A DNA stretch of 64,000 nt from a bacterium (lineage in GTDB: Bacteria > Elusimicrobiota > Elusimicrobia > Elusimicrobiales > UBA9959): positions 25,460-89,459 of the forward strand of contig JAJZRA010000001.1 of the NCBI GenBank assembly GCA_021847485.1. The letters run 5' to 3'. The translations under genes were made by a program, and so were the position numbers. Below, piece by piece: positions 1-10,823 of the stretch. How positions within the stretch are numbered: position 1 is the first letter of the stretch; every line of letters begins with the position of its first letter. A model generated the notes under the pieces. That model saw only the letters and a list, made by a program, of their open reading frames with translations. It was not told where the DNA came from and made no database searches.

Positions 1-911
1 AAAGAGCCGCTCTTCGCGCCGGCCAACCGCGCGAGGGCCGCCGCCTTGAACGCGTCGGGCTCGGCGATCTCGGCCGCGGCGGGGGAATGTTTTAGGACCT
101 CCGCCAGCGCGAACCACGCGCCGCCGCCGTGGAGCAGCACCGGGCCCGGCCGCTTCAGCGCGAGCAGCGGCACGTGCACCAGCTCCTCGGGGGCCGGGTC
201 GTCGGGCGCGTGCAGCGGCCTGCCGTCCTCGTAGACGGAGCCGTCCGCCGTCACGGAGAGACGGGAACCCTCGGTCTGGACCGTGCCGACGGGCGGCGGG
301 GCGGGCGGCTTGAGCGTCCACAGCCGCGGGGCCGCGGCAGCCGCCGCGCCCAGGACCAGGACCGCGAAGCCGGCCGCCGCCGCCTTGCGGGGCGAGCGCG
401 GCCGCAGGGCGGCCCAGGCCGCCGCCAGCGCCAGCGCCGGTATTGCCAGCACCAGCACCGGCTCCACGCCGGGAAAAAGATGGTAATAGAGGACCGTGAA
501 AGCGCCCGCCGCCGCGGACCCGGCGGCCTCGGCCGCGTAGAACGCCGCCGGCCTGCCGCCGAGCGCCAGGCCTGCGGCGAAGCCGTTCGCGAGCGCGGCG
601 GGCAGGCAGAGCAGGGCCGGGCCGGCCAGCATGGCGGCAAGCCCCGGCTGGTAGAGGGCGGGCAGCGCGCCGGGTACCAGGCGCACGGCGAGAACGTTGA
701 GCGGCGCGGCGAGGGCGAAGAGCAGCGCCGCCCCGGCGAAGCCCCGCTCGCCGCCGCGCGCCAGCCGGGCCCCGGCGCCGGTCCAGACCAGCCAGGCCGC
801 CAGCGCCGCGGCCAGCGAGAGCTCGTGCGCCGCGAAGACCTGCGAGATCTCCCGCAGCAGCAGCGTCTGGGCCAGCAGCGAGGCCAGGCCGAAGAGTAGG
901 AAGAGCGCCAT
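1..911 (-). CDS. Spermidine-synthase-like polytopic membrane protein (C-terminus cut by window edge)
   Basis: Reading down from an ATG at 911, the frame stays open to the window edge: 303 codons, no stop. The first ~200 residues are hydrophobic and Ala/Leu-rich, with several likely membrane helices. After a short periplasmic- or cytosol-like stretch comes VLLHGGGAWFALAEVLKH, then an acidic EIAEPD. This resembles the glycine-rich nucleotide-binding loop and acidic strand end of spermidine synthases (usually GGGDGG...EVLKH...VEID). Membrane-anchored spermidine-synthase homologues of this layout are common in bacteria, mostly of unknown substrate. The GGGDG aspartate is replaced (GGGAW), so true polyamine synthase activity is doubtful. 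It is divergent from the ferredoxin gene at 934, with 22 bp of AT-rich sequence between them. Family placement is fairly sure; function is not. Confidence 0.75.
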   Translation of the reverse strand, partial: MALFLLFGLASLLAQTLLLREISQVFAAHELSLAAALAAWLVWTGAGARLARGGERGFAGAALLFALAAPLNVLAVRLVPGALPALYQPGLAAMLAGPALLCLPAALANGFAAGLALGGRPAAFYAAEAAGSAAAGAFTVLYYHLFPGVEPVLVLAIPALALAAAWAALRPRSPRKAAAAGFAVLVLGAAAAAAPRLWTLKPPAPPPVGTVQTEGSRLSVTADGSVYEDGRPLHAPDDPAPEELVHVPLLALKRPGPVLLHGGGAWFALAEVLKHSPAAAEIAEPDAFKAAALARLAGAKSGS

Positions 912-933
912 CGATTTTATATCATAATATACC
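912..933. promoter_or_regulatory. AT-rich divergent promoter island
   Basis: The 22 bp between the divergent starts at 911 and 934 are almost pure A/T, against a GC-rich background. CATAAT (923-928) lies 5 bases before the plus ATG. On the minus strand TATTAT and TATAAA lie 5-12 bases before the other ATG. No clear -35 element is visible on either side, so this is a candidate paired -10 region only. Confidence 0.4.
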
Positions 934-2064
934 ATGACCGGCACGGGCAACGTCAGGGGGAGAACTGTCGGGGCGGGCGTCTTCGGGGCGCTCCTCTTCC
1001 TGCCGGTCTTTTTCCTTTCCTCGCGCATAGCCGCGGCCGGTCCCGGCGCCCGCTACGCGCTGCCCTGGGCGCTCTTCGCCGCCGGCATCGGCGCGGCCAT
1101 CGTTTACACCGGCAGGGTCTCCTTTTTCCGGCGTATATTCTTTTCGGTCTCCGCGCTGGCCTTCCTGGTCCACTTCAAGCTGGGGATGCTCTACAAGGTT
1201 TTCAACGTCACCTGCTCCAAGGACGCCCCTTTCTGCCATATAGCGATGGCGCCCTACTTTACCGGCTACCTCTACCAGCAGTATCTCGCCTTCATGAGCG
1301 GCGGCTGGAAGCTGTGGGGGCCGCTGACGCTGGGCGCGGCGTGGCTCTTCGTGACGCTGGCGATAGGCAGGGGCTGGTGCTCCTGGGCCTGTTTCTACGG
1401 CGGGATAGACGACGGCCTGCGCGCGCTGCCGCGCCGCGCCCTGCTGAAGCCCGGCGCCTGGGCCGCCAGGTTCAGGGACCTGCCCGCCGCGCTGCTGGTC
1501 TTCCTGCTGCTGGCCTCCTTCGCCTATATGCTGCCGGTCTACTGTCTGTGGCTCTGCCCGTTCAAGCTGACGGGGGAGTTCCTGGACGCCGAGCGCTCGA
1601 CGAGGGCGCTGCAGTACGGCCTGATGGGCCTGGCGCTGGCGGCGCTGACGCTCGGGCCGCTGCTCACCAAGAAGCGCGTCTTCTGCTCCTACCTGTGCCC
1701 GTTCGCCGCCTGGCAGGCCTTCTGGGGGCGGATCAACCCTTTCCGCGTGACGCCGGCCGAGGCCTGTTCCGGCTGCGGCGCCTGCGCGCGCGTCTGCCCT
1801 ATGTCGGCCATAAAGAGCGGGCCGGGAGGCAGGGCCGAGGTCCTCGCCTACTGCAACCTCTGCGGCGAATGCGTGGAAGCCTGCCCCGCCGGAGGCTTGC
1901 GCTATACCCTCTTCGGGCTGGAGCTCCCCGGCGGCGGCGCCCTGGCCGGTTTCCTGACCGCGCAGAATTTTTACGTGTACTCGGCCCTGACGCTGGGGGC
2001 CGTATTCTCTTCGTTGTGGGCGCCGGCAGCGCTGAAGGACGTGATCGGCGCGCTGGCCCGCTAA
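934..2064 (+). CDS. NapH/NosR-like membrane protein with two 4Fe-4S clusters
   Basis: 376 residues. Several membrane helices carry the motifs GWCSWACFYGG and FCSYLCPFAAW, typical of the Fer4_5 (NapH/NosR/CcoG-like) membrane ferredoxins. They are followed by two ferredoxin motifs: Cys278-x2-Cys281-x2-Cys284-x3-Cys288 and Cys307-x2-Cys310-x2-Cys313-x3-Cys317. Such proteins pass electrons across or along the membrane, often from quinol to a periplasmic or thiol partner. It is followed at once by a zinc-ribbon protein and a CcdA/DsbD-like transporter, so I infer a three-gene redox cassette, perhaps moving reducing equivalents across the membrane. The specific electron donor and acceptor cannot be read from sequence. 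Confidence 0.85.
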   Translation: MTGTGNVRGRTVGAGVFGALLFLPVFFLSSRIAAAGPGARYALPWALFAAGIGAAIVYTGRVSFFRRIFFSVSALAFLVHFKLGMLYKVFNVTCSKDAPFCHIAMAPYFTGYLYQQYLAFMSGGWKLWGPLTLGAAWLFVTLAIGRGWCSWACFYGGIDDGLRALPRRALLKPGAWAARFRDLPAALLVFLLLASFAYMLPVYCLWLCPFKLTGEFLDAERSTRALQYGLMGLALAALTLGPLLTKKRVFCSYLCPFAAWQAFWGRINPFRVTPAEACSGCGACARVCPMSAIKSGPGGRAEVLAYCNLCGECVEACPAGGLRYTLFGLELPGGGALAGFLTAQNFYVYSALTLGAVFSSLWAPAALKDVIGALAR

Positions 2065-2076
2065 AAGGATGGAAGA

Positions 2077-2271
2077 ATGAAAGACGGGAAATGGCTGGAA
2101 CCGCGCTACACTAGCAAGGAGATCTTCGAGAAGGATTACTCCAAGCTTGACCTCTCCGGAATGGAAGTGAGGTGCCCGGGCTGCAAGGACGGGGTCGCGC
2201 TCAACCATAAGAACAACTTCGGCAAGAACGCCGGCTGGTGCAAGCGCTGCAACCGGGCCGTCAACATCTAG
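2077..2271 (+). CDS. Small zinc-ribbon protein
   Basis: 64 residues. It has two CxxC pairs, CPGC (around residue 34) and CKRC (around residue 57), spaced as in a zinc ribbon. There is no signal peptide or membrane segment. It starts 12 bases after the ferredoxin gene and ends 18 bases before the CcdA-like gene, with a good ribosome site (GGATGGAAG region) in the gap. Its place between two membrane redox genes suggests an accessory or cofactor-handling role; that is inference only. No named family recognised. Confidence 0.7.
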   Translation: MKDGKWLEPRYTSKEIFEKDYSKLDLSGMEVRCPGCKDGVALNHKNNFGKNAGWCKRCNRAVNI

Positions 2272-2289
2272 CGCCGTCAGCGGTCCGAG

Positions 2290-2907
2290 ATGCCGGCACT
2301 TTTCGCCGAAGGCTTCCTGCTGGGGCTTTCCACCGGCTTCTACTGCCTCGCCTCCTGCCTGCCGCTGCTGGCGCCGTACATGCTGGCCGAGGGCGGCGGG
2401 ACCTGGAAGCCCAACCTCCTGATCTTCCTGCGTTTCGCGGGCGGCCGCCTGGCCGCCTACGCGCTCTTCGCGCTGCTGGCCACGCTGGCGGGCCGGGCCG
2501 GCCGGTACGCGCTGCCCGGCTGGGCGGTGCCCGCCTCGCTGCTGGCCTGCGGCCTGCTGATGACGGCCCTGGCCCTGCTGCGGACGGCCGGCGGGGGGAA
2601 GGCTCTCTGCGCTCTCGAGCGCGGGCTTTCCCCGGCCCTCAAGAGGCTGCCGCTGGCTATGGGCTTCGCCACCGGAATTAACATCTGCCCGCCTTTCGCC
2701 GCCGGCTTTCTTAGGCTGGTCGGGCTGGCCGACCTGCCGAAGGGCTTCGCTTACTTCGGCGGCTTCTTCGTTTCCACTACCCTTTTCCTGACCCCGGTCC
2801 TGCTGGGGACCCCCTGGCTGGGCCGGCGCGCCAACGAGATCGGGCGCCTCACCCTGCTGGTGGCCGGCCTCTGGTTCTGCCTGCTCGGGCTTAAAGGTCT
2901 TATTTGA
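2290..2907 (+). CDS. CcdA/DsbD-type (TauE/SafE-annotated) membrane protein
   Basis: 205 residues with about six membrane helices. Helix 1 contains YCLASCLPLLAPYM and helix 4 contains GINICPPFAAGF. These paired intramembrane cysteines next to prolines mark the CcdA/DsbD transmembrane family, which carries reducing equivalents from cytosolic thioredoxin to the other side of the membrane. Databases often label this short form sulfite exporter TauE/SafE. It is the last gene of the redox cassette starting at 934; an AT-rich hairpin with a short T-tract follows. Confidence 0.75.
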   Translation: MPALFAEGFLLGLSTGFYCLASCLPLLAPYMLAEGGGTWKPNLLIFLRFAGGRLAAYALFALLATLAGRAGRYALPGWAVPASLLACGLLMTALALLRTAGGGKALCALERGLSPALKRLPLAMGFATGINICPPFAAGFLRLVGLADLPKGFAYFGGFFVSTTLFLTPVLLGTPWLGRRANEIGRLTLLVAGLWFCLLGLKGLI

Positions 2908-2926
2908 CATTCGTCATAGGTCCTAG

Positions 2927-2950
2927 GGCCTATATCCATATAGGCCTTTT
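2927..2950 (+). terminator. Hairpin terminator after the redox cassette
   Basis: A perfect 9-bp inverted repeat (GGCCTATAT / ATATAGGCC, 2-base centre) is followed by TTTT. The stem lies 20 bases after the CcdA-like stop codon. The T-tract is short, so it may be a weak terminator. Confidence 0.5.
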
Positions 2951-2954
2951 GGCC

Positions 2955-2984
2955 TTGCCGGGTTTTACCTTTCGGGCCTATAAT
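2955..2984 (+). promoter_or_regulatory. Sigma70-type promoter of the carboxypeptidase gene
   Basis: TTGCCG at 2955-2960, an 18-bp spacer, and a perfect TATAAT at 2979-2984. The start codon lies 39 bases downstream of the -10 box. Confidence 0.65.
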
Positions 2985-3022
2985 TAATAAGTAGTTGATT
3001 ATAGTCAACAAGGATTTTCAGC

Positions 3023-4318
3023 ATGAAGAAACTGCTCCTCGTCTCCCTGCTCCTCCAGGCCGCTTATTTCGCGGCGCCGCTCCAGGCCGAAGACAATGTC
3101 TCCTATTCCCAGCTGCTCGCCCAGCTGAGCGTGCCCGCGGCCGACATAGCCCCGGAGCCTTCCTATTCCAAGTCCACCCTGCCGGGCGCGGACGAGGGGC
3201 GTTACTGGGTAACGGTGCTGGCCGCCGACAAGCACGCCCGTACCCGCCTGCTGGAAGCCGGCATGGACATCGTGGAGATCAGCAAGGACAGGGTCTCCGG
3301 CTTCGCCGGCCCCTACACGATGGCGCAGCTCTCCTCCAAGGCCTTCACCCTGGTCTCCAAGGTGCCGGCCTCCGCGCTGGCGGGCGGCTATAACAAGGAT
3401 TTCCCTTCGGCCGACTCCGCCTACCACAACTACAAGGAGACGACCGACCTGCTGAACTCGCTGGCCGCCAAGAACTCCGACATCGCCTCGGTCTTCTCCA
3501 TCGGCAAGACCACCGAGGGCCGCGATATCTGGTGCCTGCGCATCAACTCCAGCGCCAAGGGCACGGCGCCCAGCTCCAAGCCGGGGGCTTTCTTCCTGGG
3601 CAATATCCACGCCCGCGAGCACCTGGCCAACGAGGTGCCGCTGCTGCTGGCCGCCTGGCTGATGGACCACCGCAACGACGCCGACGTCAAGAAATATATA
3701 TCCACGCTCGACATCTACATAGTGCCGATGGGCAACCCCGACGGCGTGGAGTACGACGTCAAGAGCGGCAGCTACCAGTACTACCGCAAGAACATGAGCG
3801 TCAACAGCGACAAGTCGCGGGGCGTGGACCTCAACCGCAACTTCGATTCCTGGTGGTGCGAGTCCGGGGCCTCGACGTACCCGAACTCCGACACCTACTG
3901 CGGCCCTAAGGCCTTCTCCGAGCCCGAGAGCCAGGCCATCAAGCGTTTCTTCGAGGCGCGCCGCAACATCAAGACGCACATCAGCTACCACTCCTACGCG
4001 AGCGAGATCCTCTACCCGTGGGGCGGCAACGAGGCCGACGTGCCCAACGCCAAGGACAAGCAGGCTTTCGTGAAGATCGCGGGCGAGATGGCCAAGCTGA
4101 CCGGCTACGAGTCGCTGAAGTCCAGCGACATGTACATCGCCACCGGCGACAGCTGCGACTGGGCCTACGCCGCCACCGGCGTGCTGGCCTTCACGTTCGA
4201 GCTGGAAGGCCGCGGCTTCTACCCGGGTGCGGCCATCATCAACGGGGCGGCGGACCGCAATATCAAGGCGGCCGTCTACCTGCTGAGCGTGACCGATAAT
4301 CCCTACAAGAACATCTGA
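3023..4318 (+). CDS. Secreted zinc carboxypeptidase, M14 family
   Basis: 431 residues. An N-terminal signal peptide (KKLLLVSLLL... AAPLQA) is followed by a ~100-residue propeptide-like region and an M14 (carboxypeptidase A/T) catalytic domain. Visible zinc ligands are His196 and Glu199 (HAREHLANE, the HxxE motif) and His323 (YHSYASEILYPWG). The catalytic glutamate is Glu393 in FTFELEGRG. Substrate-binding motifs NPDGVEY and RNFD are also present. It should remove C-terminal residues from peptides outside the cytoplasm. It sits alone between a promoter and a strong terminator, so it is probably monocistronic. Identification is firm; side-chain preference is not readable. Confidence 0.93.
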   Translation: MKKLLLVSLLLQAAYFAAPLQAEDNVSYSQLLAQLSVPAADIAPEPSYSKSTLPGADEGRYWVTVLAADKHARTRLLEAGMDIVEISKDRVSGFAGPYTMAQLSSKAFTLVSKVPASALAGGYNKDFPSADSAYHNYKETTDLLNSLAAKNSDIASVFSIGKTTEGRDIWCLRINSSAKGTAPSSKPGAFFLGNIHAREHLANEVPLLLAAWLMDHRNDADVKKYISTLDIYIVPMGNPDGVEYDVKSGSYQYYRKNMSVNSDKSRGVDLNRNFDSWWCESGASTYPNSDTYCGPKAFSEPESQAIKRFFEARRNIKTHISYHSYASEILYPWGGNEADVPNAKDKQAFVKIAGEMAKLTGYESLKSSDMYIATGDSCDWAYAATGVLAFTFELEGRGFYPGAAIINGAADRNIKAAVYLLSVTDNPYKNI

Positions 4319-4336
4319 GCGGCCAGGCCGCGCAAG

Positions 4337-4370
4337 AAAGGCCCGGGACTCCCCGGGCCTTTTCTTTTTC
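4337..4370 (+). terminator. Rho-independent terminator after the carboxypeptidase
   Basis: AAGGCCCGGG, a 5-base loop, CCCGGGCCTT, then TTCTTTTTC. It is a strong GC stem with a T-run and lies 20 bases past the stop codon. The gene on the far side converges, so the element may work in both directions. Confidence 0.85.
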
Positions 4371-4390
4371 TAATAGCCGCCCCGGGGGCG

Positions 4391-5296
4391 CTATTTAAGG
4401 GTGAGCGAGTAGGACTTGATGGTGAAGGCGGGGTAGTAGGATTCCTTGGCCTTGACCAGGCCGGGCTTGCCGAGGTCGCTCTCCTTGTTGATGAAGGAGT
4501 AGCCGTGCGGCAGGTGCTTGGCCAGCTCGTTGTCGAGGAACTGGTAGAGGCCCTTCACGTCGTCGAGGGCCTTCTCGAAATTGAGCACGAAGACGCCGTC
4601 GGAGAGGCGCGAGCCGAAGGCGAAGCCGGAGATCTCGCCGTCGATGCGGACCAGCACGCCCTTCATCTCGAGCAGCTCGAAGTGCTTTAACCCGGTGACG
4701 ATGGCCTTGCGCTCGCAGTTCAGCATGTCCAGCCGCGCGCCCACTTCGGGGTCCCTGGCCCAGCGGTCCAGCAGGTTCAGGCAGGCGCCGTTGTTGGCCT
4801 TGGTCAGCGGTTCCACCTTCACTTTTTTCAGCGCGGCCGTCTGCTTGTTGAACTGCGCTATCAGGTTGCGCTTCTTGGAATACTTGTGGCCGGCCAGGCC
4901 GGCCATGTCGGAGGTCCGGTAGAGGTAATCCTTGTAGCCCTGCTGCTCCTCCACGGTGAAGAGCTCCTCCAGAGCGGAGCGGTGGCGCTCGCAGTAGTCC
5001 TGCGGCACGTAATAATAGCGGGTATGGCGGTGGCGGCGGGCGACGTCGGCGAGCTCGCGCGGCTCGAGCTCGCGGAAAGGGCACGGCACCGGCATCAGCA
5101 GGCGCTTCTCCGACGGCGGCTCGATGTCGGTCTCGGCGATCAGCAGCAGGTCGCCGTCTATCCGCCAGCCCACCTCGTAGAGGCAGCGGTTCCAGACCAC
5201 TATCGTGGCGGGGGAATACTCGCACAGCGGGTAGCGGTGCTTGTCGAAGAACTTCTTTATCGAGGGGTAATCCTCGGGCTTGAGACGGTTAAACAT
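4391..5296 (-). CDS. DUF2156 (LPG-synthetase C-terminal / GNAT-fold) protein
   Basis: 301 residues with the hallmarks of DUF2156: KYSKKRNLIAQF (the conserved KxxKKRN segment), and near the C-terminus VFVLNFEKALDDVKGLYQFLDNELAKHL followed by INKESDLGKPGL. The family adopts a double GNAT fold related to phosphatidylglycerol lysyltransferase C-terminal domains; most members lack an assigned substrate. Its start overlaps the upstream GNAT gene by 8 bp, so the two are co-transcribed and probably translationally coupled. No membrane domain is present, so a lipid-flippase role as in full-length MprF is not expected. Confidence 0.85.
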   Translation of the reverse strand: MFNRLKPEDYPSIKKFFDKHRYPLCEYSPATIVVWNRCLYEVGWRIDGDLLLIAETDIEPPSEKRLLMPVPCPFRELEPRELADVARRHRHTRYYYVPQDYCERHRSALEELFTVEEQQGYKDYLYRTSDMAGLAGHKYSKKRNLIAQFNKQTAALKKVKVEPLTKANNGACLNLLDRWARDPEVGARLDMLNCERKAIVTGLKHFELLEMKGVLVRIDGEISGFAFGSRLSDGVFVLNFEKALDDVKGLYQFLDNELAKHLPHGYSFINKESDLGKPGLVKAKESYYPAFTIKSYSLTLK

Positions 5297-5717
5297 GGGT
5301 GCCTTTGGAGAGCATCGGCAGGGCCCGTCCCAGCCGGCGGAAGCCGAGCTTCCGGTAGAAAGGGTGGGAATCGTCCTGGGCGATCAGGGCGACCCAGCCT
5401 ATCCCGTCGCGGCGCAGGCGGGCCAGCACGGCGCGCACCAGCCGGCGGCCGGTGCCGCGGCCGCGTTCGCTCTCGAGCACGGCCACGTCCTGGATGTAGG
5501 CGTCGCTGGCGCGGTCGCTGATGGCGCGGGCCATGCCGACCACTTCGCCCCCGCGCTCGGCCACCGCGAAGCAGTGGCTGCCGCGGATGAGGCGCCGCAG
5601 GCCGGCCGGGGTGTCTCCCGGCTTCCACCAGCCGTGGGCGCGGTAAAGTGTTATAATCCTTTTCAGGGTCCCGGGCGAAGGGGCGGTCACGAACCTGAAA
5701 GTAGGCTTGCCGGGCAT
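5289..5717 (-). CDS. GNAT family N-acetyltransferase
   Basis: 142 residues. Central strand VVGMARAISD, then YIQDVAVLESERGRGTGRRLVRAVL carries the acetyl-CoA pyrophosphate loop (RGRGTGRRL, the R/Q-x-x-G-x-G/A motif). FYRKLGF is the typical C-terminal motif. It should transfer an acyl group from acyl-CoA to an amine; the substrate is unknown. It overlaps the DUF2156 gene by 8 bp. A TATCAT box lies 6 bases before its ATG, so its mRNA may be leaderless. Confidence 0.9.
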   Translation of the reverse strand: MPGKPTFRFVTAPSPGTLKRIITLYRAHGWWKPGDTPAGLRRLIRGSHCFAVAERGGEVVGMARAISDRASDAYIQDVAVLESERGRGTGRRLVRAVLARLRRDGIGWVALIAQDDSHPFYRKLGFRRLGRALPMLSKGTHV

Positions 5718-5723
5718 ACGAGC

Positions 5724-5752
5724 ATGATATAAATCTTCCGGGCGCCCTGGAA
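5724..5752 (-). promoter_or_regulatory. Candidate leaderless promoter for the GNAT gene
   Basis: On the minus strand TTTCCA (5752-5747), a 17-bp spacer and TATCAT (5729-5724) end six bases before the ATG at 5717. Transcription would then start on or next to the start codon. Confidence 0.45.
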
Positions 5753-5771
5753 AGCGCCGCGGGGAGGGGAT

Positions 5772-6554
5772 ATGTACTCAGAAGACAGGAACGGGCTGAA
5801 GCTGCTGAAGTTCGACAATTTCAGGGGCGCCGACGGCGTGACCTGCGCCGTCTCCACGCGCGCCGGAGGCCTTAGCTCCGGCCCGTACGCCGGCCTGAAC
5901 CTCGGGCCCGGCACCGGGGACGACCCGGAGAAGGTGGACGGCAACCTGGAACTGCTCTGCGCCGCCATCGGGGCGGAACCCGCCCGCCTGGAGCGCATGC
6001 GCCAGCGGCATACCGCCAACGTGGCCGTGGCGGAAGGGGGAGGCGGCGTCCCTCCCGACAACACGGACGCCCTGGTGACCGCCGTACCCGGCGTGCCGCT
6101 GCTGGCCCTGTCGGCGGACTGCGCCCTGACCGCGCTCTACGACCGCAGGCGCAACGTGCTGGCCGTGGCCCACAGCGGCTGGCGCGGCGCCCTGCTGGGC
6201 GTGCACGCCGCGGCGCTGGGCGTCATGCGCCTGCGCTTCGGCACCGAGCCCTCCGACGTGACCGCCGGGATCTCGCCGATGATCTCGGCCGCCCGCTACC
6301 CGGTGCGGGCCGACTTCCTGGAGAAGCTAAAGACCTTCTGGCCGGACGGGGCCGACCGCCGCTTCCTGACGATGAAGGACGGCGTTCATTTCTTCAGCCT
6401 GCGCGAGCTGCTGCGCGTCCAGCTGGAGCGGCTGGGCGTGACGGACCACGAGTTCATGCACCTGTGCACCTACGACGAGAAGGAGATGTTCTACTCCTGG
6501 CGGAGGGACGGGGAGAGGACGGGGCGCTTCGGACTGATCGCGATGCTGCGCTAG
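5772..6554 (+). CDS. pgeF: PgeF/YfiH-like copper-oxidase-fold protein (peptidoglycan editing factor)
   Basis: 260 residues covering the whole YfiH/PgeF (laccase-domain) family. The three metal/active-site positions are present: His in RQRHTANV, Cys in SADCALT, and His in AHSGWRG. Family members clear mis-incorporated L-Ser from UDP-MurNAc tripeptide (PgeF), and purine nucleoside activities have been reported for others. One family motif is altered: the usual GPCCYEV segment reads SPMISAARYPV, so the usual cysteine pair is missing. A GGGGAGGGG ribosome site lies just before the ATG. The gene converges on the TSUP permease with a single base between stop codons. Confidence 0.85.
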   Translation: MYSEDRNGLKLLKFDNFRGADGVTCAVSTRAGGLSSGPYAGLNLGPGTGDDPEKVDGNLELLCAAIGAEPARLERMRQRHTANVAVAEGGGGVPPDNTDALVTAVPGVPLLALSADCALTALYDRRRNVLAVAHSGWRGALLGVHAAALGVMRLRFGTEPSDVTAGISPMISAARYPVRADFLEKLKTFWPDGADRRFLTMKDGVHFFSLRELLRVQLERLGVTDHEFMHLCTYDEKEMFYSWRRDGERTGRFGLIAMLR

Positions 6555-6567
6555 CCTAGCGCAGCAT
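6543..6567. repeat. Perfect 12-bp inverted repeat across two convergent stop codons
   Basis: ATGCTGCGCTAG, one base, then CTAGCGCAGCAT. The left arm is the end of pgeF and the right arm, read on the minus strand, is the end of the TSUP gene. Both proteins therefore end Met-Leu-Arg-stop. There is no T-tract on either side. Confidence 0.9.
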
Positions 6568-7328
6568 ATCCCAGACTATCTTGCCGAGCAGCGAGGCCGA
6601 GACCAGGAAGAGCATCGGCCGGATGGCCCATGCCCCTTTCCGGAGGGCGACGTGGGCGCCGGCGTAGTTGCCGGCCATGCCGGCCACGCCCATGGCCAGG
6701 CCGAGGCGCAGGTCCACCCTGCCCAGGGCCAGGAAGGTCGCCAGCGCGGCGAGGTTGGAGACCAGGTTCAAGAGCTTCGCCAGCGCGGTGGAGCGCAGCA
6801 GGTCGTAGCCGCAGGCCCGCGAGAAGGCCAGCGCCAGGAAGGTCCCCGTGCCCGGCCCCAGCAGCCCGTCGTAGAAACTGATCCCGAAAGCTATCAGGCA
6901 GGAGCGGGAGAGCAGCGCGCCCTCGGAGAAGCGCGAGCTGGTGTCCGAGAAGCCGAAGCCTTTCCGCGCCGCGAGGAAGACCGCGACCGGCGGCAGCAGG
7001 ACTATCAGCAGGTACCGGACCGCCTCCGGCGGCACCAGCGAGACCGCCCTCGCCCCTAAAAAGGCCCCTACGGCCCCGACGGCGGCCATGATGAAGAGCA
7101 GGTCGGCCCGGGTGCGGGTCTCGCGCAGGAACCTGCCCGCGGCCACCGCGGTGCCCATCGAAGAGGAAAGTTTATTGGTGCCCAGCAGCAGCGCCGGGGA
7201 GAGGCCGTGGGCCAGGTAGGCCGGCAGCGTTATCAGGCCGCCGCCGCCGGCCATCGAGTCGACGAAGCCGGCCAGGAAGACCAGCAGGGCCAGCGGCAGG
7301 TAAGGCTGGGCCGTGTGCAGGAGTTCGA

Positions 7329-7332
<4 letters not shown>
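6556..7332 (-). CDS. TSUP (TauE/SafE) family membrane permease
   Basis: 258 residues, mostly hydrophobic, with about eight membrane helices. The N-terminal repeat has FLAGFVDSMAGGGGLITLPAYL and LGTNKLSSSMGTA, the signature of the TauE/SafE/YfcA family of sulfite, sulfoacetate or other organic anion permeases. The second half repeats the fold (FGISFYDGLLGPGTGTFLALAF). The start overlaps the stop of the hybrid sensor kinase by 4 bp (ATGA), so the two are co-expressed. Substrate cannot be assigned. Confidence 0.9.
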
Positions 7333-10700
<3,368 letters not shown>

Positions 10701-10760
10701 GTTTTGCGCGGCCCCGGGGCCGCCGCGAGGTATGATACAAAAATAGCGGGGGGGCGCGCT

Positions 10761-10789
10761 TTGCGCGCCGGGCGCATAATATGTAGAAT
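10761..10789 (+). promoter_or_regulatory. Sigma70-type promoter of adenine deaminase
   Basis: TTGCGC (10761-10766), a 17-bp spacer and TAGAAT (10784-10789), with a leader of roughly 28 bases and an AAGGA ribosome site before the ATG at 10824. Confidence 0.55.
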
Positions 10790-10823
10790 TAAAAATCAAA
10801 ATAAGCGGCGAAAAGGACCGGCC

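Noticed and set aside
922-2910. 662-codon minus-strand open frame opposite the ferredoxin cassette
   Set aside because: Low-complexity Gln/Gly/Arg-rich mirror of three convincing genes with cysteine motifs.
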